Counted from the stretch's first letter, positions 21,445 to 32,515 are shown. The stretch: DNA of 64,000 nt from Chrysogorgia sp. JL179-B06 (GCA_035772405.1 JAYKKM010000054.1:1290001-1354000); one strand, 5' to 3'. Notes: generated by a model not told the origin, from the letters alone. Translations and numbers: made by a program.

Positions 21445-22166
21445 CAGTGGCGGACACTTCACGAAATATTGGGGGGCGAATTTTGTCAAGTTCTTATTTT
21501 ACCCCACCATTTGTCAAATTTCAAGGCAAATTTCATTCCTTTATAGGCTTGGGCCAAACGGTCATCTATTCATGAGTCAAACTGACGAATAAAATTGTCT
21601 GGCGTTAGCCAAAATGAAATATGTAGAGTTTACCAACTATTTTGGAGATATGTGCTATTTTAGCTGCGAAAATCATTGCATCTACCCGTGAACACCTGTT
21701 AACAAAACATGTTCTGCGACTTAAAGTTTTCTCCGCCCATTTGTAATGTTTCAAACGTTCAACTGTTTACTTCTGCATGAGTAATTATTTATATTTTATA
21801 TTTTTATATTTTTATATTTTTATAATTATTTTTATATTTTTACACTGGACTTTTCGCTATTTTTCACTTTTCACCTACCTTCTACATGTTCTACTTATAA
21901 CGCTCTGTGTGGTAAAAAATTTGGCATGTTTATTTTCCATTTCCAACAGTTACAACCTACACGGGGCGCCTACACGGGGCGCGATTGGGCGAATATGCAA
22001 ATGCTATACATTATAACTTATAAGTTGATATTTGAAACCGCTGCCGTCTGCCGCACTATCAAGGTTGTAAAAAAAAACTTGTTACCGTTTATGACTTACT
22101 CGACATCCTTGAAATTTTAGTATTTTGGAAATTATTGGGGGGGGGGGGGGGGGGCGGTCGCCACTG
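21445..22166. mobile_element. hAT non-autonomous element, 8-bp TSD ACCTTAAG
   Basis: The left end CAGTGGCGGACA and right end GGTCGCCACTG are inverted. The exact 8-bp repeat ACCTTAAG lies at 21437-21444 and 22167-22174. A run of 18 G at 22137-22154 sits 12 bp from the right end. The 722-bp interior has no transposase. hAT superfamily by TIR and TSD. Confidence 0.93.
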
Positions 22167-22409
22167 ACCTTAAGATCTACGACGGCAACCTAAATTGTCG
22201 ATTTGACACTCAAGTTTGTTTTATGATCTTCAAAACGCTTCAATATTTCTTAAAACGATTTAGTGTCTGTGTTTAAGTCTGTCTTAAGGAACAGTTCTCA
22301 TCTCTCTGGGAGTTACCGTCGTCCTAAAGACGTGAAAATTATGCTCTCAGTGGCGTTGTAAACAGAACGAGGACGGTGTTGAGATTACTTTTGGGAATAT
22401 GAAAATGAC

Positions 22410-23290
22410 TCTGCCGTTCGATTGGACGAATTTAAGAAAGAACGTAATTTAGTCTCTCGTCTTGTGAAGCAATCTCATGGAAGTTACCTAAATGACGTCA
22501 TTGGCGCAAGATTAGAAACAAACCCCAATAAATTCTGGTCTTATGTTAGTACAAGTAAATCTGAAAGCTCTGCTATCCCTCCACTAAAATTTGTTGACAA
22601 ACTATGCGTTTCTGGTAAAGCGAAAGCTGACGCCCTGAACTCTCAATTTTATTCTGTATTTACTCGAGAGAAATCTCCAAGTAAAGGTCAATCTCCATTT
22701 CAGACTTGATTATTCATTCCCAAGGTGTACCAAACAACTCTCTCAACTAAACCCTAATAAAGTCTGCAGCCCTGATGAACTTCCAGCTATAGAGTACTCA
22801 AAGAACTTGCAGAATCCATTTTGCACTGGCTTTGTTTCATATTTCAGCAGTCCTATGACACTGATACGCTTCCATCTGATTGGTCTAAGCCCCCTGTTTC
22901 TGCTATATTTAAGAAGGATGCCAAATCGAATCCAGCCAACTACCGTCCAATCTATTTTACTTGTTTGTGTTGCAAGGTAATGGCACATATCATCCTTAGC
23001 CATGTTGCTAAGCATTTAGCATATTACGATATTCTAATTGATCAGCAACATGGTTTTCGTAAGTCATTCTCCTGTGAAATCCCAACTGATTACCCAACTG
23101 ATTGGGCGAAAAGTGTTGACCAGCAAAACAAACCGATGTTATCTTACTGGATTTCAGTAAAGCTTTTGATTCTGTCCCTCATCTCCGCCTGATGTCCAAA
23201 CTTGATGGCACCAGAGGACCCTGTACTGGTTGGATCAAGGCTTTTCTTTCCAGTCGATCTCAATTTGTTTCTATTAATGGTTCCCACCGA
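22410..23290 (+). pseudogene. LINE fragment, reverse transcriptase N-terminal half
   Basis: 22422-22709 codes the linker before the RT (DEFKKERNLVSRLVKQSHGS, KFWSYV). 22821-23192 codes early RT motifs (PPVSAIFKKDAKSNPANYRP, QHGFRKSFSC). Another frame to about 23280 gives FDSVPHLRLMSKL and SQFVSINGS. It ends abruptly before the YADD motif, so it is truncated at its 3' side as well as frameshifted. CR1/jockey-like by motif spacing. It is not the same copy or subfamily as the LINE at 14.4 kb. Confidence 0.85.
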
Positions 23291-23780
23291 ATTTTGTCAT
23301 TGTTACAAACAAATGATATTTTTGAGATAAATATATATAAATTTTTCGTTTATTGAGCTTTACATTAAACCTAATTTTATATTTTTCTAGTCTTTACGAT
23401 CTCTTACTATTCTGCCCCGAACGTACAAGTGCCCTTTATTACTCTGTTGGGTGTCGTTTCTAGGTTACTATGGTAACAGCACATGAAATTGACTCATTTA
23501 GTGTCGGCATATCCTATAATTTCATCCAAAATATGTTTGAAAATATAAACATCAAAGAATCTTATTATTTTTGTCCAAGGCCACCTTAACTATATACCCC
23601 TTGCGGGGGTGTTTTCCCATCCCGAGCCTACCCATCCACTCCCCTAGAACTATTGTGGAATAATTCAGTTCCCACAGCACATGGGTTAGGATTTGAGGTA
23701 ATTATGGTTAGCCAATCAGATGGCTCGCTCTTACAACTCTACGTCATTATTACCAAACGTTTAGCAAGATCTCACCGGCC
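23291..23780. other. Unassigned sequence
   Basis: No gene recognised. Confidence 0.4.
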
Positions 23781-24244
23781 ACAAAACAAACGGCTGCCGA
23801 CAGGCCTAGGGCCTACGAAGTCATTAATCCGGCCACTTAGCAGCGTATCGTAGGCCCCCAGTGACGACACATTCCTAGGGGGGTTCGGGAGGGCTGCTCC
23901 CCCGAAAATTTTGGGCCTCTGAAATGGCATTTCCTGCATTCTGAGGGCACTTTTGAGGAAAATATAAAGGTCTTAAATATGCTACTACTGTCGAAAAATG
24001 ATCAGTTATAGAGGAAGATTATTATTTTTTGCTTCAAGGATTAGGTAGCCAACTAGCCAAGGTAGGGATTAAGTACACTGTACACAAAACTGAATCTTTA
24101 CGACTTTACTTATTGCTGACCATCGTTTATAAAATATATAAATGTAAAGAACAAATGTAATCATTTTCGTAGGCCCCATTAACTTTTGTAGGCCCTAGGC
24201 ACATACGTGCCTATAATGGCTATTGGATAATCCGGCCGCCACTG
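23781..24244. mobile_element. Decayed hAT-like remnant
   Basis: The right end GGATAATCCGGCCGCCACTG is a typical hAT CAGTGGCG terminus in reverse. GGCCTAGGGCCTAC (about 23803) and GTAGGCCCTAGGC (24188) are inverted. The left terminus is not clear and no TSD was found. Confidence 0.5.
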
Positions 24245-24280
24245 CTTCGACAATAGACAACTATAATTCAGAGTTTGGAC

Positions 24281-24430
24281 TGTGAGGAATTAGGTGGTAA
24301 TAAGATTAAATGTAGTTAATTGGGGTCTTTTATAATCAGATTAGTAATTTAGGTTAATTTGAAAGTGATAAGTGATAAAAAACAATTTGTTATACGATAT
24401 GAGGGAGTGAGTCAAGACAATGTTGTGTAG
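24281..24430 (+). repeat. BEL 5' LTR (start defined, end uncertain)
   Basis: The two LTR copies match over TGTGAGGAATTA, GTAGTTAATTGGGGTCTTTT and GGGAGTGAGTCAAGACAA. The 5' copy probably continues to about 24500. The end is not fixed because the 3' copy is truncated near 32215. Confidence 0.8.
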
Positions 24431-24515
24431 AGGGCGTGAGTTGAGAGAGAGAGAGACTATGTGATTAAAGAATATTATAAACCAAACAAAGAAACAGGTC
24501 TCGGCAAAACTACAA

Positions 24516-25769
24516 ATGCTTAAGTTTACTCATGGCAAGAGCAAGGGGATAGTGGAGAAAGCGAATACCGAAGCTGTTGCGCGACATCGCGATACTTTGA
24601 GAACACTGGTGAAGGATGTTGATGCGCTCAAATTGAAGATCGAACAAGCAAAGTTCGATAAAGGAGACAAGTGCGAAGACGTAGCAAATTGGAGTAGCAA
24701 GGTCGAAGATCAAGTTAGTGAAGTTGATGTCGAAATCTCTCTTCTGGAGAAATGGCTGGAAACGCATCTGAAAGCCAACGATCAAAAGAGGAAAGACAAC
24801 GAAATCAAGGAAACGCGCTCGTGAGGAACAATTGAAATTCGATCGCGAACAATTGGAGATCAAACTCGAATTTGAACGTAAAATCGAAGAAACAAGAAAG
24901 AGTCAGACAGGCGCCGCAAAAGCCCGCCACAGTATTCAAACTAAGCTACCCAAGTTGGAGTTGACTAAATTCGAAGGCAACTACACCGAATGGTTGTCGT
25001 TTTGGAACAAATTCCATGAAGAAATCGATAAGTCCAATCTCGCGCCTGTCACCAAATTCGCTAACCTTAAAGGGGCAGTGTCACCATTTGCGCATCTTTT
25101 CTGCGCATAACAAAAAAGCTTCGGAAATTGTCGAAAATCGCTCGCCCGCTATGATCCGCCATTGTTTTAGGAGTGATCGATCACGAGTGATGTTGAGCAT
25201 GGTAACTCGTCTCACCGAAGGTTCGAGCGGAAATTGACGGATTGCCCTTCACCAGCGAGGGGTATGAGAGGGCAAAGAACATTTTGTCTAACGAATATGG
25301 AAAAACGAGTGAAATCGTGAATGCGTACATTCAGAACATTATGACGTTGCCGGTTATTATAGGGTCACAACCAGCAAAGGTCCACGACTTCTACAAACAA
25401 CTTGTGTATAACGTACAATCGTTGGAAACGCTTGGAAAGTTGAAGGATGTGACGGGAAATGCGAGAAGCGTCCTAGACAAGTTGAAGGGGATAAAACCAG
25501 ATCTCGTGCGAGGACATCCAGACTGGCAAGATTGGGATTTTTCCCAGTTGGTAAAGGCCCTAAAGCTATGGAAAGACGTCAACCCGGTTGAGAACAAGGA
25601 ACAACCGCCTAAAGAACCACCTCGAACTCGTGGGCGAAACTACCAAGCCAAGGATGACGTGGTCCTATCGAGAGCCTGTGTATACTGTGATGCAACCGAG
25701 CATAAATCTGTCGAGTGCAATAAAGTGGTGAGTATGGCACAACGCAAGAAGATACTGGGAGTGAAATGA
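24516..25769 (+). pseudogene. BEL/Pao gag region (DUF1759-like), broken
   Basis: 24516-24824 is a charged coiled-coil N-terminus (VARHRDTLRTLVKDVDALKL). 24832-25070 has LPKLELTKFEGNYTEWLSFW, the DUF1759 hallmark. 25242-25769 has LPFTSEGYERAKNILSNEYG and CVYCDATEHKSVEC, the first zinc-knuckle-type motif. The piece between about 25068 and 25203 does not fit the family and contains stops, so a roughly 130-bp insertion is likely there. One reading frame change lies at 24822. Confidence 0.88.
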
Positions 25770-25931
25770 TTGTGCTTTAACTGCACTGGAGCTAAGCATC
25801 GCCTCTGCGGAGGAGAGAGTCGCGCCGCGGAGTGTCGAAGCCGTTCCTCCTGCCGAAATTGTCAACGAAAACACCATTCATCCATTTGTGACAAAGTAGA
25901 AAAGAAGATGATGACGGCTACAACCGCTGGG
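25770..25931 (+). pseudogene. BEL zinc-knuckle segment
   Basis: It continues gag after an in-frame TGA at 25767-25769. CFNCTGAKHRLCGG and CRNCQRKHHSSICD show the spaced Cys/His pattern of BEL gag zinc knuckles. It is interrupted at ATTAG by the hAT MITE and resumes with KGNVCHPLVVVKVNG after it. Confidence 0.85.
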
Positions 25932-26029
25932 CATAGGCGTAGCCAGAAGGGGGTTCCAAAATTCCTGGCGTCCAAAATTTGTACTCTTGGGTCTTCATTG
26001 CCTCAGTTAGGCTGGCCCCCTAGGTTTTC

Positions 26030-26063
<34 letters not shown>

Positions 26064-26091
26064 TTGACAGAAAATCCTGGCTACGCCACTG
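25932..26091. mobile_element. hAT MITE in BEL, 8-bp TSD CCGCTGGG
   Basis: Ends CATAGGCGTAGCCAG and CTGGCTACGCCACTG are inverted. The exact 8-bp repeat CCGCTGGG lies at 25924-25931 and 26092-26099. A run of 31 C (26033-26063) fills part of the 160-bp element. Removing it restores the BEL reading frame between gag and protease. Confidence 0.95.
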
Positions 26092-26099
26092 CCGCTGGG

Positions 26100-26221
26100 A
26101 AGGGAAATGTCTGTCATCCCTTGGTCGTAGTCAAGGTTAATGGAGTTATGTGCCGCACGTTACTTGACACCGGAGCAGGAAGCTCTTATGCTTCATCAGC
26201 CTTAATCGACTACCTCAAAGC
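26100..26221 (+). pseudogene. BEL aspartic protease, N-terminal part
   Basis: CHPLVVVKVNGVMCRTLLDT, then GAGSSYAS, contains the retropepsin-type active site with DTGA. The coding stops at YLKAI, where the antisense LINE was inserted, and resumes after it at about 28546 (PQRTEIRRIEMMMGS). Confidence 0.88.
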
Positions 26222-28545
26222 AATTTAATTTAATTTAATTTAATTTAATTAATTTGTCACAATTACGACAAAGGGCAACTTACATATTTACAAAAACAGT
26301 GACAGGAGAAGGTAACAGGAAACAATTCCCAATTGACAACCGACCCCAAACAGAAACAATACACTAAAATACAATTATCCAATTTTATAAGTCCAACAGT
26401 ATCTAAGTCCAATTACGGCGGAGTGTACGTTTGCAGCCTGTCCGAAAAATATTTATGCAGTTTTGATTTAAAATTTGCAACGGACTGGCATTTTTTAAAA
26501 TCCTGTGGTAGATTGTTCCATAGTTCGATAACTCTTGGAAAAAAATAATTTCTGTAATAGTTTTGCTTATAGTCAGTTATTATTTTAAGATTGTTCGGAT
26601 CAAAGTTTCGAGTTGAGTAACGGCTTGGAACTGGAGAAAAATATTTTTCACAGTTGAGATGTATTACACCGGAACGACATTTAAATAGCAGTATTAGATC
26701 CTTGAGTTCTCTACGAAATCTTAGCGGCAAAAGACGTAGAATTCTTAGTCTGTCCCGGTACGAAACTTCGCGTGGTGGGTAGTTTAGGATGAACTTAGTC
26801 GCTCTCCTCTGGACATTCTCTACCAAGGCTCGATGTTTGACTGTCGATGGTGACCATAAACTGGAACAATATTCGAGATGTGGGAGGACCAAGGAGCAAA
26901 AAAGAATTTTTCGGGTATTTTTATCTGTAATGTGCCAACAAACTCGTTTTATCAATCCAAGTTTCCGGTTTGCTTTGGAAACCATTTCCTCGATATGTCT
27001 TCCCCACTGCAAGTCACAGGATATGACGACACCTAAATCTTTAATAGAAGGGACGCACTCCAGGTATGCAGAACCCAATCGATATGACCAGCAATTACTA
27101 GGAATTCGTTTTTTTGAGATATGAAGAGCTTTACATTTCAGGACATTAAAGGACATGCTAGAATCCAAACCGCATCTGTGAAGGCCTTCGAGATCTTGTT
27201 GCATGGAGAAGGGATTGCGAAGTAGAGAAGTTTAATGTTCTATACAATTTCGAATCATCCGCAAATAGTGCCAAATTTGAATCCGAATGAATATAGTTAG
27301 GTAAGTCATTGATAAAAACAAGAAACAAAAGCGGCCCTAGAATTGATCCCTGTGGAACTCCGGATCTTACTGGAAGCCAATCGGAATAAATCCCTTCGAG
27401 AACAACACGTTGGTGTCTGTCGATCAAATAACTATTCAACCACTGTAGCAAGGATCCGGAAATACCATGACTTTCTAATTTCTGGATGAGTAAGTGATGT
27501 GGAACTTTATCGAAGGCCTTCGCAAGATCCAGATATAACACATCAACCTCCTTTCCACGTGCAAGAGAATCTAATATATCATGATAAACTTCAAGTAGCT
27601 GAGATTCCGTTGAACGTCCTGCGAAAACCATGTTGGAAGTCGTAGATGAACTGTGACAAATGATGTTGACAATGGTGTACAACGCTCAAAAACCTTAGAT
27701 AAAATGCAAAGTAGGGAAATAGGTCTAAAGTTTGAGGCGTAAGATTGGCTCGTTTCCAGGTCGTAGGGAAATGACCAAGTGAAAGAGACATGTTAAATAA
27801 TCGACAAAGGCTTGGAGCAATTACTTCGGCTGATTCTTTGAGTAGTCTTCCTGGGATGTTGTCAGGTCCACATGCCTTGCTAGGGTCGAGATTATTAAGA
27901 GCGTGGAATACTTCGGACTCAGAAAGGTTAATGGTTGTCAATGGTTCAACGGCACTCGTATCACCTTGAAAATTAAGTAAGGTATCGTTCGAGGCAGAAC
28001 AAGAGAAGGAAGAGAAAAAATATGAATTTAACAAGTTAGCTCTCTCATACACATCCGTAACAACCTTTAAACCATCCCGTAATATATTCGGAGTGGTTTT
28101 CTGCATGGTCGACGTTTTCACAAGGGACCAAAATCGCTTGGGGTTTACGGATAAGGAATTACTAATTTTCAGAGCCAATTCTTTCCTTTTCTGCAACATA
28201 ACCTTTTTCGTCTCACGTCGAAGATTTATAAATTTCGATAAATCATGAGAACTTCCGGATTTACGTAATTTATTTCTTTGTCTGTTTTTTCTTTTAATAA
28301 GCATTAGCAATTCTGAATCAATCCATGGATGATTGTAGTTATTTAAGCGTTTGCACATTGTCTTTAACGGCAGAAAGGAAAAAGTCACTCCAGCATGACA
28401 GGACGGCGTCAACATCATCAGAGACAAAGCATAAATCCCATGGGGTGTTATTAAGGACTTCTTTGAGACCATTCCAATTAGCCTTTTTGAAATTGTAGAC
28501 TGACCGTTTAGTCAAATGCTTCTTGCGTAAATTAAAATTCAAAAC
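26222..28545 (-). pseudogene. Antisense LINE (CR1/L2-like), 5'-truncated, inserted in BEL
   Basis: On the minus strand the order is: linker and early RT 28542-27730 (HPWIDSELLMLIKRKNRQRN, NNLDPSKACGPDNIPGRLLK), mid RT 27682-27158 (VDVLYLDLAKAFDKVPHHLL, RSGVPQGSILGPLLFLVFIN, LFADDSKLY), and C-terminal 27204-26413 (LGVVISCDLQWGRHIEEMVS, LPHLEYCSSLWSP). FADD replaces YADD. Frame changes near 28440, 27690 and 27180 make it dead. The 3' tail is (AATTT)n at 26222-26250. The 5' end stops before the endonuclease domain. The flanks AAAGCAAT and AAAACAAT look like an imperfect target duplication. Confidence 0.93.
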
Positions 28546-29023
28546 AATACCTCAGAGAACCGAAATTCGACGTATAGAAATGATGATGGGCTCTACAACG
28601 AAAAGAGTAGAACTCTACAACGTGAGCGTGAGCAGTGTGTCTGGCGACTTTACACTAGGAACGGAAGTTACGAATATTGATCGTAGCGAACTGTTGGCAG
28701 TTGACAATCCGAAATATGAAGAGATCATAAACAGATATCAACATTTGAAAGGGGTCTGTATGGATGACAAAGATGAAAAGCAGAAACTCCCCGTTCACCT
28801 AATCCTTGGAACGAGTGACTTTGCAAAGATCAAAACAGAGGTAGCACCAAGAGTCGGGCGGTCTGGAGAACCGATTGCTGAAAAGACGAGATTTGGCTGG
28901 ACAGTGATGTCACCTGGAACGGAGTCTGATCTCAACAGCATGTTCATGACTCAAACGTCAGTCACAGACTATGAACAGTTATGTCGACTAGATGTTCTTG
29001 GTTTGGAGGATTCTACGCCGTGA
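28546..29023 (+). pseudogene. BEL protease C-terminal part and linker
   Basis: It continues the protease frame after the LINE. The segment PVHLILGTSDFAKIKTEVAP and RSGEPIAEKTRFGWTVMSPG match the DUF1758 end, where GEPIAxxTxFGWTxxG is a family hallmark. It ends with a TGA at 29021-29023, after which the RT precursor frame continues. Confidence 0.88.
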
Positions 29024-29032
29024 GATCAAGAA

Positions 29033-29764
29033 GTGGTCCACACAGAATTCAAGGAGCAGTTAAAGAGAAGTCCAGAAGGCTGGTATCACAGCGCGCTGCC
29101 GTGGAAAGGAAATCACCCCATCCTTCCAAACAACAAGAGTGGAAGTCTTCGTAGATTAAGCAGTACCGTGAAGAAGCTTGAGAAAACTGGCATGCTGGAA
29201 AGATATGACGATGTGATCCAAGAACAACTTGCACAGGGCGTGGTGGAACGAGCTGAACAAGAATCAAAGGGCAAATAATTCTACATACCTCATAAAGCTG
29301 TCGTGAAGGAAACGGCCGAGACAACGAAACTACGAATTGTCTACGACGCATCAGCAAAGGCGCACGACAAAGCACCATCATTGAACGATTGCCTCAACAC
29401 TGGACCACCTTTGCAAAACCAACTTTGGAAAGTTCTGGTTCGCAGTAGATTCCACCCCATCGCCACAACCGGTGACATCAGGCAAGTCTTTCTCCAAGTT
29501 AGAATACGTGAGGGAAGATCGAGACGCCCTCCGGTTTCACTGGTTGGAAGATTTGGCGACGAGACGAGTTTCAACCTTTCGATTAATTTACCAGAGCATT
29601 GTTTGGTCTTGGTCCATCGCCATTCCTGCTGGGGGGAGTTATCAAGCAACATCTTGACGACAATCGAGCTGAAAACCCTAAGTGTGTGGAGGAAATAGAG
29701 AGAAGTCTCTATGTTGACGATCTGATCAGTGGTGGCCAGACAGTCGCAGAAGCGAGAAGAATAA
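29033..29764 (+). pseudogene. BEL reverse transcriptase, first part
   Basis: 29033-29278 has GWYHSALPWKGNHPILPNNK. 29285-29510 has TTKLRIVYDASAKAHDKAPS and SLNDCLNTGPPLQNQLWKVL, the hallmark start of Pao RT domains. Other frames to 29760 give SLYVDDLISGGQTVAEARRI, which contains the YVDD catalytic motif. At least two frameshifts lie between 29490 and 29700. The Harbinger insertion follows the codon for I in ARRI. Confidence 0.9.
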
Positions 29765-30548
29765 AGGTCGGGTGACACGTGCGATTTTTTTCTCGCGCCG
29801 GCAACGCAACGGGTCAAATTTCATTGCGTTGCCCGCGCTAGAGAAGTGGTTACACGAGCAATGATAGCTTAGCCGCGTCGGAATTATTAACATGAAAAAA
29901 ACAGGGAACTAGTGTTTTGCTAACATCACACCAACATGGCGTCAAAGAAAGAACTCGTGGTCATATAGCAATGCTTTTGTTGGAAGAGGATGACGAAGAG
30001 GATATAAAAGAAGAAAAACGTATTTGGAGCCGACCCTGGCTTCTAGAGAGAAACAACAAAGGTTATAGTCAGCTTTTTCCTGATTTAGCTGCCCACGACA
30101 CACCAGGAATTGAGAAATTTATACGAATGGATTTTGAACATTTCAAAAAGATAGTTGATAACCTATCTGAAACGCTTTATAAGAAAGACACAGTAATGCG
30201 TGAATCAATCAAGCCAGCAGAAATACTCGTCCATGTTTGTTTGTTTAGGAATAGAAACAGAAAGAAACGAGCCTGCGCTACAGCACACTGACCATACAAG
30301 ACTTGTTTAAAATAATCTTGCGTTTCCTGCTGAAACAATGCCTGGGTAATTTGATATTTTCGGCAATCGTTGCCGAAAGTTCAAACATTTCAACTTTCCG
30401 CAACGATTGCCGAACGCATCGGGTTACAATTGCGTTACCGCGCCAGATATGCGACACGTGCAATTTCATCACTCGCGCCGGCAACGCAATGAAATTTGAC
30501 CCGTTGCGTTGCCGGCGCGAGAAAAAAATCGCACGTGTCACCCGACCT
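29765..30548. mobile_element. PIF/Harbinger element, TSD TAA
   Basis: The ends AGGTCGGGTGACACGTGCGA and reverse complement are inverted for over 60 bp (the block GCGCCGGCAACGCAA occurs in both arms). The 3-bp target duplication TAA is at 29762-29764 and 30549-30551. TIR plus TWA duplication is the PIF/Harbinger signature. Removing it restores BEL codons (ARRIKDGVTEIF). Confidence 0.95.
29917..30291 (+). pseudogene. Truncated Harbinger transposase N-terminus
   Basis: The segment IWSRPWLLERNNKGYSQLFP, then MDFEHFKKIVDNLSETLYKK and RESIKPAEILV, corresponds to the N-terminal part of PIF/Harbinger nucleases, before the catalytic DDE core. The frame then diverges and stops at 30291, and no catalytic segment follows. 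An internal deletion therefore made this a non-autonomous copy. Confidence 0.85.
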
Positions 30549-30551
30549 TAA

Positions 30552-30964
30552 AGGACGGAGTGACCGAAATATTTTCAAGGGCTTGTATCACCTTACACAA
30601 ATGGTACTCAACGTCTCTGAACTCCAGTCCACTTCAAGTTCACCAGCGGAAAACGGAGTGACCTACGCGAAACAGCAACTGGGGATTCCGCAAGCAACGG
30701 AATGTGGACTCCTCGGACTCATTTGGACCAAAGATACAGACCGAATCGCAGTTACGGTACGAACGGAAGATGGGCCACCAACCAAGAGGGATTCTATGCA
30801 AGATCGCGCGAATCTACGATCCCCTTGGACTAGCTGCTCCACTAACACTGGAAGGGAAATCTCTGTACCGTGACGCATGTGACGCTCGCGTTTCTTGGGA
30901 TGCTGAATTACCAAGAGACTTGCAGATAAAGTGGTCGAAATGGGAACGGGGCTTCCAAGTAAGG
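30552..30964 (+). pseudogene. BEL reverse transcriptase, second part
   Basis: It resumes after the Harbinger element with KDGVTEIFSRACITLHKWYS-like codons, then ECGLLGLIWTKDTDRIAVTV and, in another frame, ILCKIARIYDPLGLAAPLTL. IYDPLGLxxPxxxxGK is the Pao post-RT hallmark. One frameshift lies near 30790. It ends at 30967. Confidence 0.88.
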
Positions 30965-31014
30965 TGATGGTGCCAAGAAGTCTTGTGGCATTCCCAGAAG
31001 AAATTCGAAATATC

Positions 31015-31640
31015 GACCTTCACGCGTTCGGAGATGCTAGTGCTAACGGGGTAGCAGCAGCTGTGTATGCTGTGGTGACACAAGGCAGTGGAATTTCCAA
31101 GGCTTGGTAGCAGCCTCGTTTGGCCAAGCAGAAACTAACCATCCCGAGTCTAGAACTTGTGTCTGGACACATGGCTACCAACTTGGTCGATAACGTTAAA
31201 GAGGCGCTGGCAGGATTTCCAGTTCAGAACGTGTATGGTTGGCTAGACAGCACCGTTGCGCTGCATTGGATCCTCGGAGGAGGTGAATACAAGCAATTCG
31301 TGCACAACCGTGTACAGAAGATCAGGTACAAGGAGTACATGGCATGGAGACACGTACCATCCCAAAACAACCCAGCGGACCTCGGAAGCAGAGGAGGAAA
31401 TGTAAGTGAGTCTCGAGATCTGCGGTGGCAAGGCCCCAATTGGCTCTCACATCCCGAGCATTGGCCAGCCGACATAGTTACCAGCGAAAGTCAAGAGAGC
31501 AAAACGGAAGCCAAACAGGTGCAAGCGTTTCCAAGTTACAGCACTCGCCAGTCCACCTCCCAGAAACCTGCCCAAAGACCGAACTGAGGGTTCGTCTTCC
31601 TTTCAAGTCGTATGCGTGGATTACGCTAGCCTGATTATCA
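31015..31640 (+). pseudogene. BEL RNase H-like region
   Basis: 31015-31110 codes a segment like HAFGDASANGVAAAVYAV, the RNase H start. A TAG lies at 31108-31110. 31120-31587 codes KQKLTIPSLELVSGHMATNL, YGWLDSTVALHWILGGGEYK and MAWRHVPSQNNPADLGSRGG, diagnostic of Pao retrotransposons. The expected zinc-finger integrase N-terminus after it is missing, a deletion at about 31590. Confidence 0.88.
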
Positions 31641-31649
31641 GACGGTACG

Positions 31650-31985
31650 GTGTTCGCTCAGGATTACGCGGGACCGATACGATATCGCCAAAGTGCCAAA
31701 CAGGAAGGGAAAGCGTACATTGTCCTGTACGCGTGCAGTTTGACACGAGCAGTGTACCTAGAGCTCACGAAGACTATGGGTACTGACGAGTTGCTCGCAA
31801 CCTTGAAGAGATTAATCGCAAGAAAGGGACGTCCAGAGAAAGTATATTCGGACAATGGGAAGACGTTTGTTGCAGCGGCGAAATGGTTAAAACAAGTGAT
31901 GCGTGACGAACGATTAAACGACTTCGATTCCTTGCTAAGATGAGTATCAAGTGGCAGTTCAACTTGAGCAGAGCACCATGGTGGT
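31650..31985 (+). pseudogene. BEL integrase core remnant
   Basis: FAQDYAGPIRYRQSAKQEGK starts at the first catalytic Asp region. KVYSDNGKTFVAAAKWLKQV contains the second Asp (DNGKTF). KWQFNLSRAPWW after a TGA (31941-31943) is the segment just before the third catalytic residue, and the element is cut there. The rest of the integrase is absent. Confidence 0.88.
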
Positions 31986-32092
31986 GCTATATTGTTAAGT
32001 TTCAAGTTTAGTGAACAACTAGTAGCAGTAACGACGGATTTAAACGCATGCTCATCAGTGAATAAATATATTTGCCTCAGATAGACAAATAT

Positions 32093-32215
32093 AGGGGGAG
32101 TGTGTGAGGAATTATAGGTGGTAATAAGAGTAAATGTAGTTAATTGGGGTCTTTTATAATCAGATTAGTAATTTAGGTTAATTTGAAAGTGATTATAGGG
32201 AGTGAGTCAAGACAA
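32093..32215 (+). repeat. BEL polypurine tract and truncated 3' LTR
   Basis: AGGGGGAGTG (32093-32102) directly precedes the LTR start TGTGAGGAATT at 32103. The copy matches the 5' LTR for about 110 bp, then is lost after GTCAAGACAA. An 11-bp indel in the shared region (missing relative to 24365-24400) shows divergence between the LTRs. Confidence 0.85.
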
Positions 32216-32307
32216 AGAGGTTATATATTATTAATGTATACTATTTAATATTTTTAATATCTATATACCTGTGCAATAGTTTAATTAAAAATAATGAGGA
32301 CAGCTTG

Positions 32308-32515
32308 TTAGAAGTCTCAACATTCAACATTAGAAGTCTCAACATTCAACATTAGAAGTCTCAACATTCAACATTCGAAAGTTGAGGTTTGTGAACTCTG
32401 TTGTTGGGGCTTGCAAACTCAAGGGTTTTAATCTTCATTGTTGCATTCTTCAATGTTGATTGTTGCCATACAATGTTGAATGTTGCCGTGCAATGTTGAT
32501 TGTTCATTCACGACA
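32308..32515. repeat. 22-bp tandem repeat and inverted ACATTCAACATT words
   Basis: TTAGAAGTCTCAACATTCAA is repeated three times (22-bp period). AATGTTGAATGTTG and AATGTTGATTGTTG, the reverse complement of the same words, recur at 32450-32510. Confidence 0.75.

Larger units (their letters stand above)
24281..32215 (+). mobile_element. BEL/Pao LTR retrotransposon with nested insertions
   Basis: The 5' LTR starts at 24281 with TGTGAGGAATT. The same start recurs at 32103 directly after a purine tract (ATAGGGGGAGTG). Between them lie gag, protease, RT, RNase H and integrase pieces in BEL/Pao order. It is disrupted by a hAT MITE (25932-26091), an antisense LINE (about 26222-28545) and a PIF/Harbinger element (29765-30548). 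Excluding these, the element would be about 4.7 kb. It has frameshifts, a large integrase deletion and a truncated 3' LTR, so it is inactive. The 5-bp target duplication cannot be read because the 3' LTR end is missing. Confidence 0.92.

Noticed and set aside
22137..22154. Poly-G run as an assembly gap or error
   Set aside because: Possible, but similar runs lie at matching places in other hAT copies, so it is reported as a pattern instead.
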